A stretch of 64,000 bases of DNA from Lobulomyces angularis (lineage: Eukaryota; Chytridiomycota; Chytridiomycetes; Lobulomycetales; Lobulomycetaceae): positions 109,887 to 173,886 of the forward strand of contig JADHYX010000002.1 in assembly GCA_027604685.1 (NCBI GenBank), read 5' to 3'. This document shows positions 25,474-36,900 of the stretch, in pieces (the stretch's first letter is position 1; each line of letters begins with the position of its first letter). The translations under genes and the position numbers were made by a program. Under the pieces are notes generated by a model that had not been told where the DNA came from, searched no databases, and saw only the letters and a list, made by a program, of their open reading frames with translations.

Positions 25474-27464
25474 ATGAATATTCCCCAAATACAGAGCAAC
25501 TCACACACAAAACAATTAAGAAAGAATAAAAACAAAAAAATCAAAACAAAGCACTTGAATTCGAATTTAATTGATTCAGGCTTTATTAATTTGTCTAGTA
25601 GAGATTCTATTGAAGTTGACAATAAGGACAATGAAGAGTTGGCATTGGAATATATGCTGTTTGGGAATGATGTTAAAAAGAATTTAACTGGAAATGAGAT
25701 TAATGCTTTCATTGAAGAGAATTTGGATAACAAAGAAGAGATTTTTGAAGATGAAGAAAGTCTTGGATTTACTATAGACAACATCGGAACAAACAGTATT
25801 GAAAAAAATGTATGTAAAAATTTTAAATATAAAATAACAAAATTGAATTTGAATGTCAAACTTTAAATAAATTTTTTTTATTCACATTATTATGCTGACC
25901 TAAATTTTTTTATTACACAATTTTTTGAAGCCTACAGTAGATAACAAAAATGATATTTTAGATATAGAACCAACAACGAAAGAGAAGTGGATTGATGACG
26001 ACGACGATTTGATAACAGTAAATATAGCAACTTTAAATAATCGAACACGAAAGTTGAGAGCAAAGGAAGAGGAAGAAACCATATCAGGCAAAGAATATGA
26101 AAAAAGGTTGAGACAGCATTTTAATAAAATTCATCCGATACCAAACTGGGCGAAAGTTGAAGACGATTATCAAGAGACAGAGGGAGATTTAAGTTTTTTA
26201 AGGCAAAATATGGGTATTTTTGACAGCAGTAAAGTCGATAAAAAGATCTCATCGGATTTTTTGGATATTTTAAGATTAAAGGACGCTAATCAAACGTCCA
26301 TCAATGAGGTAAAAAAAAAAATTCGTTTATTTAATATATTGCTAACACACTATATTTAGTCAATGGTAACTTCAGTACAATTTCATCCAAGTGCACCAAT
26401 TCTCTTGACTTCAGGCTTTGATAAAACTTTAAAACTCTTTCAAATTGATGGAAAGTTAAATCAAAAAATAGCTACTGTAGGTTTAAAAGACATGCCAATT
26501 CATAAGGCATTATTTACTGCGGATGGTAAAGAAGTCATTTGCGTTGGGAGAAGAAAGTTTTTTTATACATACAATTTAGAGACTGGGACTGTGGAAAAAA
26601 CTGGGCATGTTAGAGGTAGTTGTTAAAACTTTGTTTAAGCATTAACATTGACAAAAAAAAAAAATTTTAGGAAGAGATGAAAAATCATTTGAAAAACATT
26701 ATATATCTCCATGTAACCGTTATATCGTTTTTATTGGATCGAACGGATATATTATTTTATGTTGCCGAAAATCGAAGCAGTGGATAGCCAACTTGAAAAT
26801 GAATACAGCTGTAAAAGGAATTGAGTTTTCTAAAGACGGAAGTTACTTGATATCCTTTGGAGGTAAATTTTCAATAATATTTTTTAATAAGCTCCTCTAT
26901 TAGCCGATGGTGAAATTTATCAATGGGACATGGATACCCGAACATGTATACATAAATTTTATGATGAAGGTGCTGTTAAACCAACCTCACTTTCTCTTTC
27001 CAATGATGGAAATTTTTTTGCGACTGGGTTTGTTATTTCCCACAACTTTAGCAATCTAATCCTTTTCTGCATATAGTTCAAGTACAGGTGTAGTGAACTT
27101 GTATTCTTCATCATCTTGTTTCCTGAACACTCCTGCAAACCCCAATTTTTTCCCGGTTTCAACGGAAAATTTAAAAAACAATCCTTCACCTCTAAAAGCA
27201 ATATTTAGCTTAACAACCGATATAAATATTGTAAAATTTCACCCCTCAAGCCAAATTTTAGCGATATCCAGTTTCGTGAAAAGAGATTGTCTGCGGATGG
27301 TACACTTACCCTCTATGAGTGTTTTTCCAAATTGGCCAACAGCAAAGACACCGTTAGGTCATGTAAATTGCATGAATTTCTCACCAAATGGTGGTTACTT
27401 TGCTTTAGGCAATGATAAAGGAAAAGTTTTACTTTATAAGTTAAATGATTTTAGTAGCTATTAG
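25474..27464 (+). CDS. UTP18: U3 snoRNP / SSU processome WD40 protein Utp18
   Basis: About six exons. An acidic, Lys-rich N-terminus leads to KEYEKRLRQHFNKIHPIPNWA, the conserved pre-propeller motif of Utp18. A WD40 propeller follows: VTSVQFHPSAPILLTSGFD, AVKGIEFSKDGSYLISFG, EIYQWDMDTRTC and a final HVNCMNFSPNGGYFALG. GRDEKSFEKHYISPCNRYIV is also characteristic. The protein acts in nucleolar 18S rRNA processing. It ends KVLLYKLNDFSSY at 27464. The start lies seven bases after an N gap, so the true N-terminus could be longer. Confidence 0.9.
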
Positions 27465-28748
27465 AATAACTATATAAATAATATTTAAATTAATTTTCTT
27501 TTTACATTTAAGGATTTTAGGTTTATTTTTTTTTCCAAAATTTTTTTTTAATGAAACTTAAATGAAAAGTACAGATTTATATTAAAAATTACGTTAAAGT
27601 AAGATGAAAACAATTCTCCTTTAAATTAAATTAACTTTTTGATAAAGTAACTAGATCAATTGTAAGTAAAAATTTTGTGGTAAAAGCTTCACTTTGAGTA
27701 AAAACCTTAACTTAAAAGGTAATGAATAAGAGAGGAAAAAAATATATATGTATATGTTTTAAATGATGTTAATTTTTGTAATCAGAAAAAAAAAAAAAAG
27801 AAATAAAAAGAAAAACTTTGACAAATTTAGTACTTTTTTAAAGAATGGTAATGCTACATTTTAATTTTGTTACTTGGCAAACAAAAAAAAAAAAAAAATT
27901 TAAGAATTTCCCTTTTAAAATAAGGTTGAAGTTTTTATTTTATTTTTTTTAATTTTTTTTCTGCTTTGAGTATAATTTTAAGTGTTGTTCACTCTTTATT
28001 TACCGTTTTTCTTTTTTTTTTTTTTTTAAACAGTAATTCTTTTTTATAAAACATTACCTTTTTTTTTATTGATGAGTTACAAAGGCGAATCTGATACCTA
28101 AGCGATTTTTTTATTGATTTTTTTTTTTTTTTTAACTTAATCACACATTCTTAACTTTTTTTTTTAAAAATAAAAAATTTAGTGAATTGAATTGCTGTTG
28201 AATGTTATGGAAAAAATAGTTAAAATAGGTATTCCAATTTTTAAAAATTCTTGCAAAAGTTATAAAAGTACGTTTTACAGTAATTATTTGATTGAGATAC
28301 AAATTTACGGAACTTTTTAGTTTTGTTCATTTGACTGTCAATTTAGGAAATTTTTCTGGTTGAATTTTAAGCAAAGTTGTAGCTTTTAATGAAGTTTTAG
28401 CAAAGTTGCTATAAAACTTGTCCCTTACAGTGGTTGCTATCAGATTGGTTAGTAGAGATGTGAACCTTTTTTCCTTTTGATATTTCGTTTCGTTTTATAA
28501 GAAAACACTTAAGAGTTGGTTTGAAAAGATAATTAGTTATTGTTTCGCAAGTGCTGGTTCACTTAATTAAAAAAAATGTTAAAACTCTGCGTTTTAGTAG
28601 TTAATTTTGCTGTTTTATCCAAGCTATTTTTGAAAAATAAAGTGATGCTCCTTCCAAAGTGTCACGTGCAAAATTCTTAAAAAAAGAAAAATAGTCTTTT
28701 TTTTTTTTGTAATTTTCAATCTGAATCAACAAAGTTTAATTTAAAAAC
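27465..28748. other. 1.3-kb intergenic region without a gene
   Basis: Many A and T homopolymers and no frame with recognisable homology on either strand. No tRNA-like T-loop was seen. It presumably contains UTP18 3' sequence and the promoter of the next gene. Confidence 0.5.
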
Positions 28749-29980
28749 ATGGCCGGAAAAAGCACTGCAAAACCTTCTAAAACCACAAAATCTACCAAAA
28801 CTGCAACTCATTCAAATCCTGTTCCTTCTTCAACTCATCGTCACATTCCTTCAGCAACTATTTCAGTAAAACCTACTACCCACTCTATTCTCCATGATCA
28901 TACTGGTTCAAGAACTCTACCCCATTTGCACCCAGCAACATCAGCCGCTGTTCATTGCAGTGCTTCAATTGCTAAATCCTCAAAAACTACACCACACTCG
29001 CATGCCGCTGCTGCAACTCCTACCTATTCTGGTAATCAACTATTTTAGTCATTTATAATGTTATTCCAAATTTTTTTTTTTACCTTATGTAGTAGCTGAG
29101 AAGCATCCTATAAAAGTTAAAAATAAAAACGGTGTAGTGGAAGCTGAAACTTCTGCAAATGGTAATAGTGTAGAAAATGGCTCTTTTATTGGTGAAAATC
29201 TTATCAAGGTAATTAGTGAATTTTTTTTTTTAAATTTTCTTTGTTTTTTAGAAATTTGAAGTTATCAAAGATGTTGATTTATCGAAGCATATAAATGACG
29301 TCGAAGGAGGCAATCGTAGTATTTATGAATTTTCTGCCAAGGAAGTTACATATGAAAGTGATGTTGTAGAAAAAGCTAACAAAATAGAGGTTGCCACCCC
29401 TATTGTTGTTAAGGTTACTGAACCTGTTGTAAGTTTATTTCTAGATTTTTAATTTTTTTAAATTTACTGTTTCTTAGGAAAGTGAAGTATACCCTGATCC
29501 TGAAGAAATTGCCATCAACTTGGAAGAAAATAAAAAAAAATTTTCTCTTTTCGTTGCGGTTCCCAATAGTATTTGGAAGATGACACCAATTGTTTTAAAA
29601 AAAAATTTAACCAATTTTACCCCTAAAAGGATTCAATTACTATTGGAAAAAAATTTTAGTGAAAATTTGGATGACAGCAAAGAGAAAATTGTTGAAGGGA
29701 AAATTAATTATGAAAATCACGATGTTAGAAAAATTGATTTTGGTGATATTCCCCCAATTTACAGAGTTGCAGGTTTTTGTCTGCTTTTACCAGGTAAAAA
29801 AAATTTAAATTTTTTTTCGAATAATAAAAAATATTTATATATATCATCTACTTAGCGTTAGTTGTACTTTGGCCATTGGTAGCTGGTGGATACTTGGTAA
29901 ATCACTATGCGCCAGAAACAGTAAAAAGAATATATGATAAAGTAGTTGGTGAAAGAATTCTTCATGTTCAAAATGAATAG
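28749..29980 (+). CDS. Unknown protein with one C-terminal transmembrane segment
   Basis: About five exons with in-frame joins (introns near 29031-29093, 29208-29250, 29430-29477 and 29793-29855). The N-terminal about 95 residues are Ser/Thr/Pro/His-rich (THRHIPSATIS; LPHLHPATSAAVH) and likely disordered. The middle is acidic and charged. Near the C-terminus, PIYRVAGFCLLLPALVVLW and PLVAGGYLVNHY form a hydrophobic segment of about 25 residues, followed by a basic tail ending HVQNE. No signal peptide is seen, so a tail-proximal membrane anchor is likely. I do not recognise the family. The stop TAG is at 29978-29980. Confidence 0.6.
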
Positions 29981-30826
29981 TTTCAAATTTTTAAATTTTG
30001 TTTAGTATGATTTTTTATATAGTATTGTTGTTTAGCCTTAATAACAGAGTTTATTTGTTATACTTAATATTTAATAAAATTGAAAAATGGGAATTAAATG
30101 AAGCTTTGATTTGGGAATTGTTTGCGGACGTGCAGATCGAGTGTTGGGTGGCACCAATCTTCTCTGAGTAGGATTCAAGCTTGATCTAGATTTATCTACA
30201 TAATCTCCTCAGTGTTTTCAACTTGATTATTATATTAAAAGCTATTTAAAATGCATTTAAACGCGTTAAAAGCGCTTAAAAGAGTGAAAAAGGAGATAAA
30301 GTTTTTAAGCGACGTCATACTAGAAGAAGTATCAGTTTTTAAACAAATTGTCTTCTTCATAAAGATGCATTTTGAACTCCATTTTTCTATTATCTTAATT
30401 CATTTCGTAAACATTCTACCAATTTTAATTTTCCTACTTTTAAAATTAAAAATTACATATCAAAAAAAAGCAAAGTATTGTAATTGATTTCAAATTTAAT
30501 CTGTTTTCTTCACTTTTATTTTTTTTTCAACCTTTTAATATTTTTTTTTGATTCTATATATTTTATTGAGGATTCGGATTTTTAAAAAAATATTTTTTTT
30601 TTTTTTTAAAATAAAAAAAATTTATACAATAATTACTCTTTTTTTTTCCTTTTTTTTTTTTTAATTTAAAAACTTAATTTTAAAACAAATTTACTCTACA
30701 ATTAATAAGGAATAAAGTGGTGCTAACAAAAAAAAATTAATAATAATAGTATTAATCGAAATACACTGAACTGGAGAAAAATTTTTTTTAAATTACTTTA
30801 TCAAACTTATATTCCTGGAAAAAGAG
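29981..30826. other. 0.85-kb intergenic region
   Basis: Low-complexity A/T sequence. A slightly more balanced patch at 30110-30360 includes a 78-codon frame (30251-30487) with no recognisable domain, which I do not call as a gene. Confidence 0.45.
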
Positions 30827-32543
30827 ATGTCAGCAATTCACACTCCGTTTCCAAATAGTATCAATGTATCCTTTTTAGATAACGTTTCAGATGCTTCTCC
30901 AACCTCTTCGTCTTCTCTTTCTTCGCAATCCTCTACATACTTTAACTCATTCGACGCAAACAACAATAAATCTGAAATGATTAACTTTCAAAACATTAAT
31001 TCTGTAAATGGATCTAAATCTGAAGTTTCACCTGCTGCATCCACTAATCACAGTACCCCTACTTCCGATGGTACATTTTTACAAGAAGTCCCTTTACTTA
31101 GGAGATCTTCACGTTCACCTGTGAAATCCACTAACTACCAGTATATTGAATATGATTCTGTTTTAAACGTTAGCCAAGAAAAAAAATTAACAAAGCTTTC
31201 CACAAATGCTGCTTCACTAACTTCTATTGATCCATTGTTGAATGGGGAACCCAAAACTGAAAAAAATGGAAATGAACTTTCAGAAGAAACTCAGTCGGTG
31301 TTTATACCAGATGTTATGATTAAAAGAAGTGCTAGTCGTCAACGCCGGAATTTAGCAAAGAGAGATTCGCGAAGTTCTACTCAAAGTGAAGCTACTATAA
31401 CCAGAAAAAGAACCAGTATATCCAGATCAACGCCAGAAAAAAAACCGAAAAATAAAAAGCAACGAAGCGCGAGAAACGTTTCTAAAGAGATAGATTCCAG
31501 CGAAGAAGATGATGATTACGGTGACGAAGATTTTTCTGTACCTTCTCAATTTAAAGTCAATAAAAATGATAGCAATGCATTTTTTGATGGAAGAAAATTG
31601 CCTTCTCAAAAAAATTGCAAAAGATTATCTGATATTACAAATGGTGAAGATTCAGGTAAAAAACAATTAATTAATTACAGCCTTCATTTTTAAAAAATAT
31701 ATTTCATTATCGAAGTATATTTCACCAATGAAGAGGAAGATGATTTGGGTGGCGGAGCCATAAAGAGTGAAATAGAATTAGCCAAAACTGAAGCATTTAA
31801 ATTAAAAAATGTATTGCGAAATATAGTTAACCGTTATGCTGATATAAGATGTCACGAAGTTGACTTAGAAATTGAACAATTGGAAAACAGTAAGAGTTTT
31901 TAAGTTAATTTTTTTTTTTTTATCTTTTTTTCATTTTTTTTCTAGATTTATTACCGGAATATGTTAACGCTTTGAAAGAATCGGATGAATACAGATTAGA
32001 ATGTCTGAGAAAATTGGAATTGGAAAAGGAACTAGCTTTAAAATCTGTGGAAGCTAAATATATTGCTGACTTAGTTTTAGAAAAAACTACTTATAAAGTA
32101 TTATTAAAATGAATTCTATATGTGAATACTGAATTTTATTTTAACTAAAAAATAGTGCAGCAAGAAAAAACTTCGATCAAATACTTTTAAAGAATTAACA
32201 AGTTCAAAATATAAAGTCATAGCTGAATATAAAAGTTCTTATGATGCAATATCAGGTGCGAAAAATTGAAAATTCTTTGTTAAAAAAAAATAATCAAAAT
32301 TTCTTAAATATTTTTTTATTTTTTTTTATTTTTATTTTATTAGTTCCAAACTATAGCCCAGCTAATTTGGGTAAAAAACGTAAATTGGCGATGGAATTTT
32401 ATGAAAATCATGCAGAGTTTGAATTTTATAATGGAAAGATAATAAAAAAAAGTAAAAAAAATCAATTCTTAATTCCAGCCAGTTGTGATGGACTTTTGGA
32501 AAGTGAAAAAGAATCAGATTTGAAATTTTTAAAACTTTTTTAA
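30827..32543 (+). CDS. Possible Sds3-like (Rpd3/Sin3 deacetylase complex) protein
   Basis: Five exons. The first 270 residues are Ser-rich and basic with likely nuclear-localisation clusters (KRTSISRSTPEKKPKNKKQR) and an acidic patch (SSEEDDDYGDEDF). The second part is helical: LRNIVNRYADIRCHEVDLEI, EQLENNLLPEYVNALKES and ECLRKLELEKELALKSVE, followed by a basic CSKKKLRSNTFKEL. This arrangement of a charged coiled coil with a 'PEY' turn resembles the Sds3/Dep1 family, which bridges Sin3 to a histone deacetylase. The resemblance is weak and by eye. It could be another nuclear coiled-coil protein. The stop TAA is at 32541-32543. Confidence 0.5.
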
Positions 32544-33149
32544 AAAACCATTTAAACAATCAAAAAAAACAAAGAGACAAAAAATTTGCAATTCAAAAAA
32601 ATTAAATAAAATATAAAAATTCATTGGCATTTTAATAATTTAAATACTATATATAATTCACAATTTCAAAAATAAAATTAAAAATGATTTTTTATTTTTA
32701 GGTGTTTCATTTTACATTCTTTTTTATTTTTTTTTTAATCTTTTTTTTTTTAATTTTTTTTTCATTTTTTTCATTATTTATATAGACTATTTAACATTTA
32801 AAAAAAAAATTATTCAATGTACAGTTTTAAAAAAAAAATTATTAATACATTTAAATTATATAATTAAACACTTTTTTTTTAAATCTTTTTTTTTTTTTTT
32901 AATTAAACATAAAAAAAAAAACCTTTTCTTTAATGTGAAAAAAAAATGGACTTTTTGTTTAGAGATAGAAGCATTATTTTTTTTAAATTTGGTTTTATCT
33001 TAAAAAATTTTTATTTTTTTGAAAATTAAGATCATCAAAAAATTTTTTTTGTTTAAATTAGTAAAAAAAAATTTTTTTTTTTTTAAATTAGTTTAAAAAA
33101 AAAAAAAAAAAATTAAAAATATAAAAAAAGGGTTTATTTCCATAGAAGA
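32544..33149. other. Intergenic low-complexity A/T with facing A and T runs
   Basis: Almost pure A/T. Around 33064-33110 long A and T tracts face each other and could pair into an A:T hairpin. No gene is seen. Confidence 0.6.
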
Positions 33150-35048
33150 ATGAAGTATTTTTTAATTATCAAAATTATCATTCATGCAGTAATTTCAAAA
33201 GTTATTTTAAGTGAAGTCATGAAAGACTGGTAAACATAAACATTTTTTAAAAAGAAATTTAACAATTGCTTTAATTTAAAAAGAATTTTTTAAAATTTTT
33301 TTATTTTTAAAATATACATTTAATTTTTTAATTAATATAAATTTTGAAGGGAAAGAAATTTGGAAAGTGTTGAAGAAATTAAGTTTGTTGGAGGTGTAAA
33401 AATTATTAATGAACATTCAGTTTCGGATTCAAATTATTTTATTATTACAAATTCAACTTTTGTTGGTTGTTTAGATGTCGCTTCGGGTCAAGAAAGTAAA
33501 TTCCAGAAAAAAAAGAAAAAAAACAAAATACTAAAATATTTGAAATATTACCTTTTAGCTAACTTACTTATTTTTTATTTTATTTTTTTTGTTAGTTTGG
33601 AATTATAAACAGGAAGAAATTTTAAAAGTTTTAAAAAAAATTAATTCAGTAATTGTTGTTAAGGGGAAAAAAAATCAAAAAGTTGAAAGTATTAAAGTAT
33701 TGGATGGAAAAATTTTGTGGAGTTATACTATCCCTTTTGACTTGGAGAAGTATTACACTGAAGAAAAAGTGCCAAAAAAAAATATAAAGAAGATAACAGA
33801 TGTTGCTTTTTTTGAAGTTAGAGACTACGAGGATCGTTTAATAAGATTGGATGTTATTTTAATATCTGGTGGAGTAGTTTTGTCAAGAATTAATGGTGAA
33901 ACTGGAGAAAGCTTATTTGAAACGAAAAATGAAGCGTAAATTTAAATACAATTAATTTTTTTTTATTGTTATTAATTATATATCTTTTTTCAACTTTTTT
34001 TTTTTTTTTTTTTTAGTGGAATAATTTTTCACACAATTTGCGTAACTCAAAAAATAATCTACTTTCTTGGAACCAATTCCAACATGTTTTTAAATGATAA
34101 GCCGCACGCAGTAATACATGGATACGACCAGGAAAAACTTCCAAAATTAACTTACAAAAACTCGTTTGTTCTCTCCTACAACAACAACAATTTTTTACTT
34201 TTTGGAGAAACATTAAAAAGTTTAGGGACACCAGCTGAAAAATTTACTTTATGGAAAGCTGATTTAGGTGCAAAAGGAAAAGAAATTTTAATTGGCAGTT
34301 TTGCTAAAGATCTATTAAAACCATTAGGACTTTTTGATATGAAGTTTATTGGAGCTAATAAAGAAAATTTGAGAATATCAGACTGCCTAGATTTAAATTT
34401 AATAGACGTTTACAACTCTGAAAACATTTATTCCAATAAATTTATGTTGGAATGTTTAACTGACCAGGTTAACAATAAAAAACACTGGATACTAACTTTA
34501 GCAGTAAATGGACTAAATGAAAATCCCGAAATTACTGCGTTTTCCCTTCCACAGGTTAAATTTACACCTATAATGATTATTTATATTTGACCTTAAATTT
34601 ATACAAATACAATAGTAGTTAAATAATACACTACTCGAGGATTCGAGTGAAGTGTTTTCGTTTTCAGATGTTACTTCAGATTCTAATGTAGGTATTAGGA
34701 TATATGAAACAACCGATTATGATTTACAGATTGCGATGGTAAATAATTTACCTATATTTTTTACCTTTCATTAAATGTGCCACTCTTAGTTTAACTTGGA
34801 TGATGGTACCGAAAAGCTTTCAAAAGTTTTTTCAATAAATAGTCTTAATTTTATGCAAGATGAAAGAATATACAATGTAACATTTAAATATCATATATAC
34901 AATTTTTTTTTCTTATGAAGCTTTATTTTTAAAGGCCCTCATATCTTTCAGTAAACCTGAACTCATCTATGTGATCTTAGGCACAACTAAAAGTAGATTG
35001 ATTAGCTTTAAAATTATTCAGGAGAAGAAAGGGCATGATGAATTGTAA
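33150..35048 (+). CDS. EMC1: EMC1-like ER membrane complex subunit, short form
   Basis: About seven exons give about 480 residues. The signal peptide (MKYFLIIKIIIHAVISKV) is followed by KDWERNLESVEEIKFVGG and a CLDVASGQEVWNYKQE strand pair. Repeated beta-propeller motifs follow: KVLDGKILWSYTIPFDLE and ISGGVVLSRINGETGES. This matches the lumenal propeller of EMC1, the large scaffold of the ER membrane protein insertase. Full-length EMC1 is usually about 900-1000 residues with a C-terminal membrane anchor (DUF1620). Here the frame stops at HDEL (35046-35048) with no transmembrane segment, and the next gene starts 180 bp later. The terminal residues HDEL happen to equal a fungal ER-retention signal. 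The identification is moderately confident. Confidence 0.65.
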
Positions 35049-35228
35049 AAGATGAATATGAAATATTAGAAGATGAAGGATAAGTTAGTTTTAGTATTTT
35101 GAATATTTTTAAACCACTAACTTTGAGTGGCGTTGTGGCATTTGGCTTTTAAAAAATTACAACATAAAAAAAATAAAAATTTTTGAACTAAGGCTTCATA
35201 ATTTTTACAACAAAAAAAAGAAAACTTT

Positions 35229-36389
35229 ATGACAAAGAAACTAGTACATGTATCTGATAGTTCCATCTCGTTGGGAGAGACCTCATCAAATTTAACAAAA
35301 CATCAACTGACACCGCAGCATTCTCCAATTCAAAGAAGAAAAAAGTTCGTTCCAAGCTCACCTGGAAATTTTACAGAAGGTTTAGGAAGTTTTATTTATG
35401 CTCCACAAGAAAAGTTAGATTTAACAATAAAATCAGACAGAGCAAGACATAAGGCATTTAATAATGAATCAAAAATTTTTGACCCTCCAACTCCTATCAC
35501 GCCTAATTCTCCTAAGGACCTCAAAGGTACTGGATCCTCTATTGAAAGTAAAGTCAGGCCTGTTGGAAGTGGTAAAAAATTTATCAAGAGAGAAGATGGT
35601 TCGTATAATAACATTTTTGGCGCTAACGCTGATCAAGAAACTCAAAATAATTCATCATCAAAAAGGTTAAACTCTGGTATTATTCCAAATGGAGAAGAGG
35701 TATATTTTACATTTATTTTTCAACCTAATTGCATTTTCTTACCCTTTTTTTGTATTTTTTGTTTTCAAGATTTCCACTGTTCCTTCAAGAAGATTACATC
35801 CAAGTGCGATTAAAGCAACAAAAATCATTTTTGAGGAGGAAGATTCTATTAATAATAAAAATGAAGTGGAAAAGAAAAAGCAATCTACAAAAAAAATATT
35901 TAAACATTCAAAAAATTCCAGTAATATATTTTTTTCTTCTAATGATGAAAAAAAAAGCGAAAACGCGACAATTAATAATAGTAGCACCTATAATAAAAAT
36001 AAAAGTAGCATTAGGTTTGGTGATGACCATTCTTCCTGTGAAATAAATGACGAAGGAAGCCAGCCAGGAGAAAATAGTATCAATTCTGCTAGTAACTTTT
36101 TTAATGAAAAAAGTAACGTAAAGAAAAGTACTAAAAGATTTATTCCTCCTCCAGGTAAACTTTATTTAATTTAATATTTTTTAATGGAGTATGAATTTTA
36201 GGGGGAAATGGCTTTTCTAGTATGGCAGATTACTGTGGACTTCATGTTGAGGATAAAGTTGAAAAAAAGATAGATCCTGCAGATATTGAGGTTGCTGCTG
36301 GTATTAATATTTTTTCTTCTTTATATTGTATTTTAACTTTTTAACAATAATTTGTAGGTTCTATCACTGGCGTTTATGGCGAACGATAA
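35229..36389 (+). CDS. Disordered Ser/Lys-rich protein with repeated basic-Pro motifs
   Basis: Four exons code for about 330 residues, with almost no predicted globular segment. Short motifs recur: RPVGSGKKFIKRE, NNIFGANAD, PSRRLHPSA and KRFIPPPGGNGFSSM. The repeated 'basic-x-Pro-Gly' and 'NIFG' pieces recall Jupiter/HN1-type microtubule-associated proteins, but the likeness is slight. The C-terminus reads GSITGVYGER. I do not assign a function. The introns at about 35699-35770 and 36155-36201 are supported by frame continuity. The stop TAA is at 36387-36389. Confidence 0.55.
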
Positions 36390-36900
36390 TTTTCAATAAA
36401 AAAGTTTTTTTTTATTTTTTTATAATCTACGTAATCTTTATTCATTTCCCATTTTTTTCTTTTTATATCGCGATTTCATAATTTTAAATTATTTATATTT
36501 TAAATGATTTTTTCCAAGTTTTTTTTTTTTTTTTTTAGAAAGGTTTTTTTGGTAGATAAATTTCTAATTTTTAGCGAATAGAATAAATTATTGAAAAAAA
36601 TTTTATTGTTTTTTTTTTTTAATTACAACAGCAGTTTAGATATAAAGGGAAGAAAAAATATAAACCTGCATCAAAAAAATATTAAAAAATTAAGTTTTTG
36701 CATAACTAAAACAGTTACAATATTAATTTTTTTTTTTTTTTTATTTTCTTTTGATGCAATAATAAAAAAGCAACTCTAATTTTAATTGTAAGATTAACGA
36801 TGTACTAAATATAAATTAATAAAAAAACAAAAAAAAAAATACAATTTTTATAGCAATTCCAATTAAAAGAACAAAAAGTAAATTTGTTTAAAAAAAACTT
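36390..36900. other. Convergent intergenic spacer
   Basis: Poly-T and poly-A rich sequence between convergent gene ends, with no recognisable gene. Confidence 0.5.

Noticed and set aside
25335..25859. 174-codon minus-strand frame across the N gap
   Set aside because: It is antisense to UTP18, includes unknown residues from the gap, and is mainly Phe/Leu/Lys low complexity. UTP18 on the other strand has clear WD40 homology.
30251..30487. 78-codon small ORF with a hydrophobic C-terminus
   Set aside because: No known domain, no splice partner, and composition typical of random AT-rich frames. Kept only as a remark in the spacer.
36591..36779. 62-codon frame of Lys/Asn/Phe
   Set aside because: It lies in low-complexity spacer with homopolymers and shows no coding pattern.
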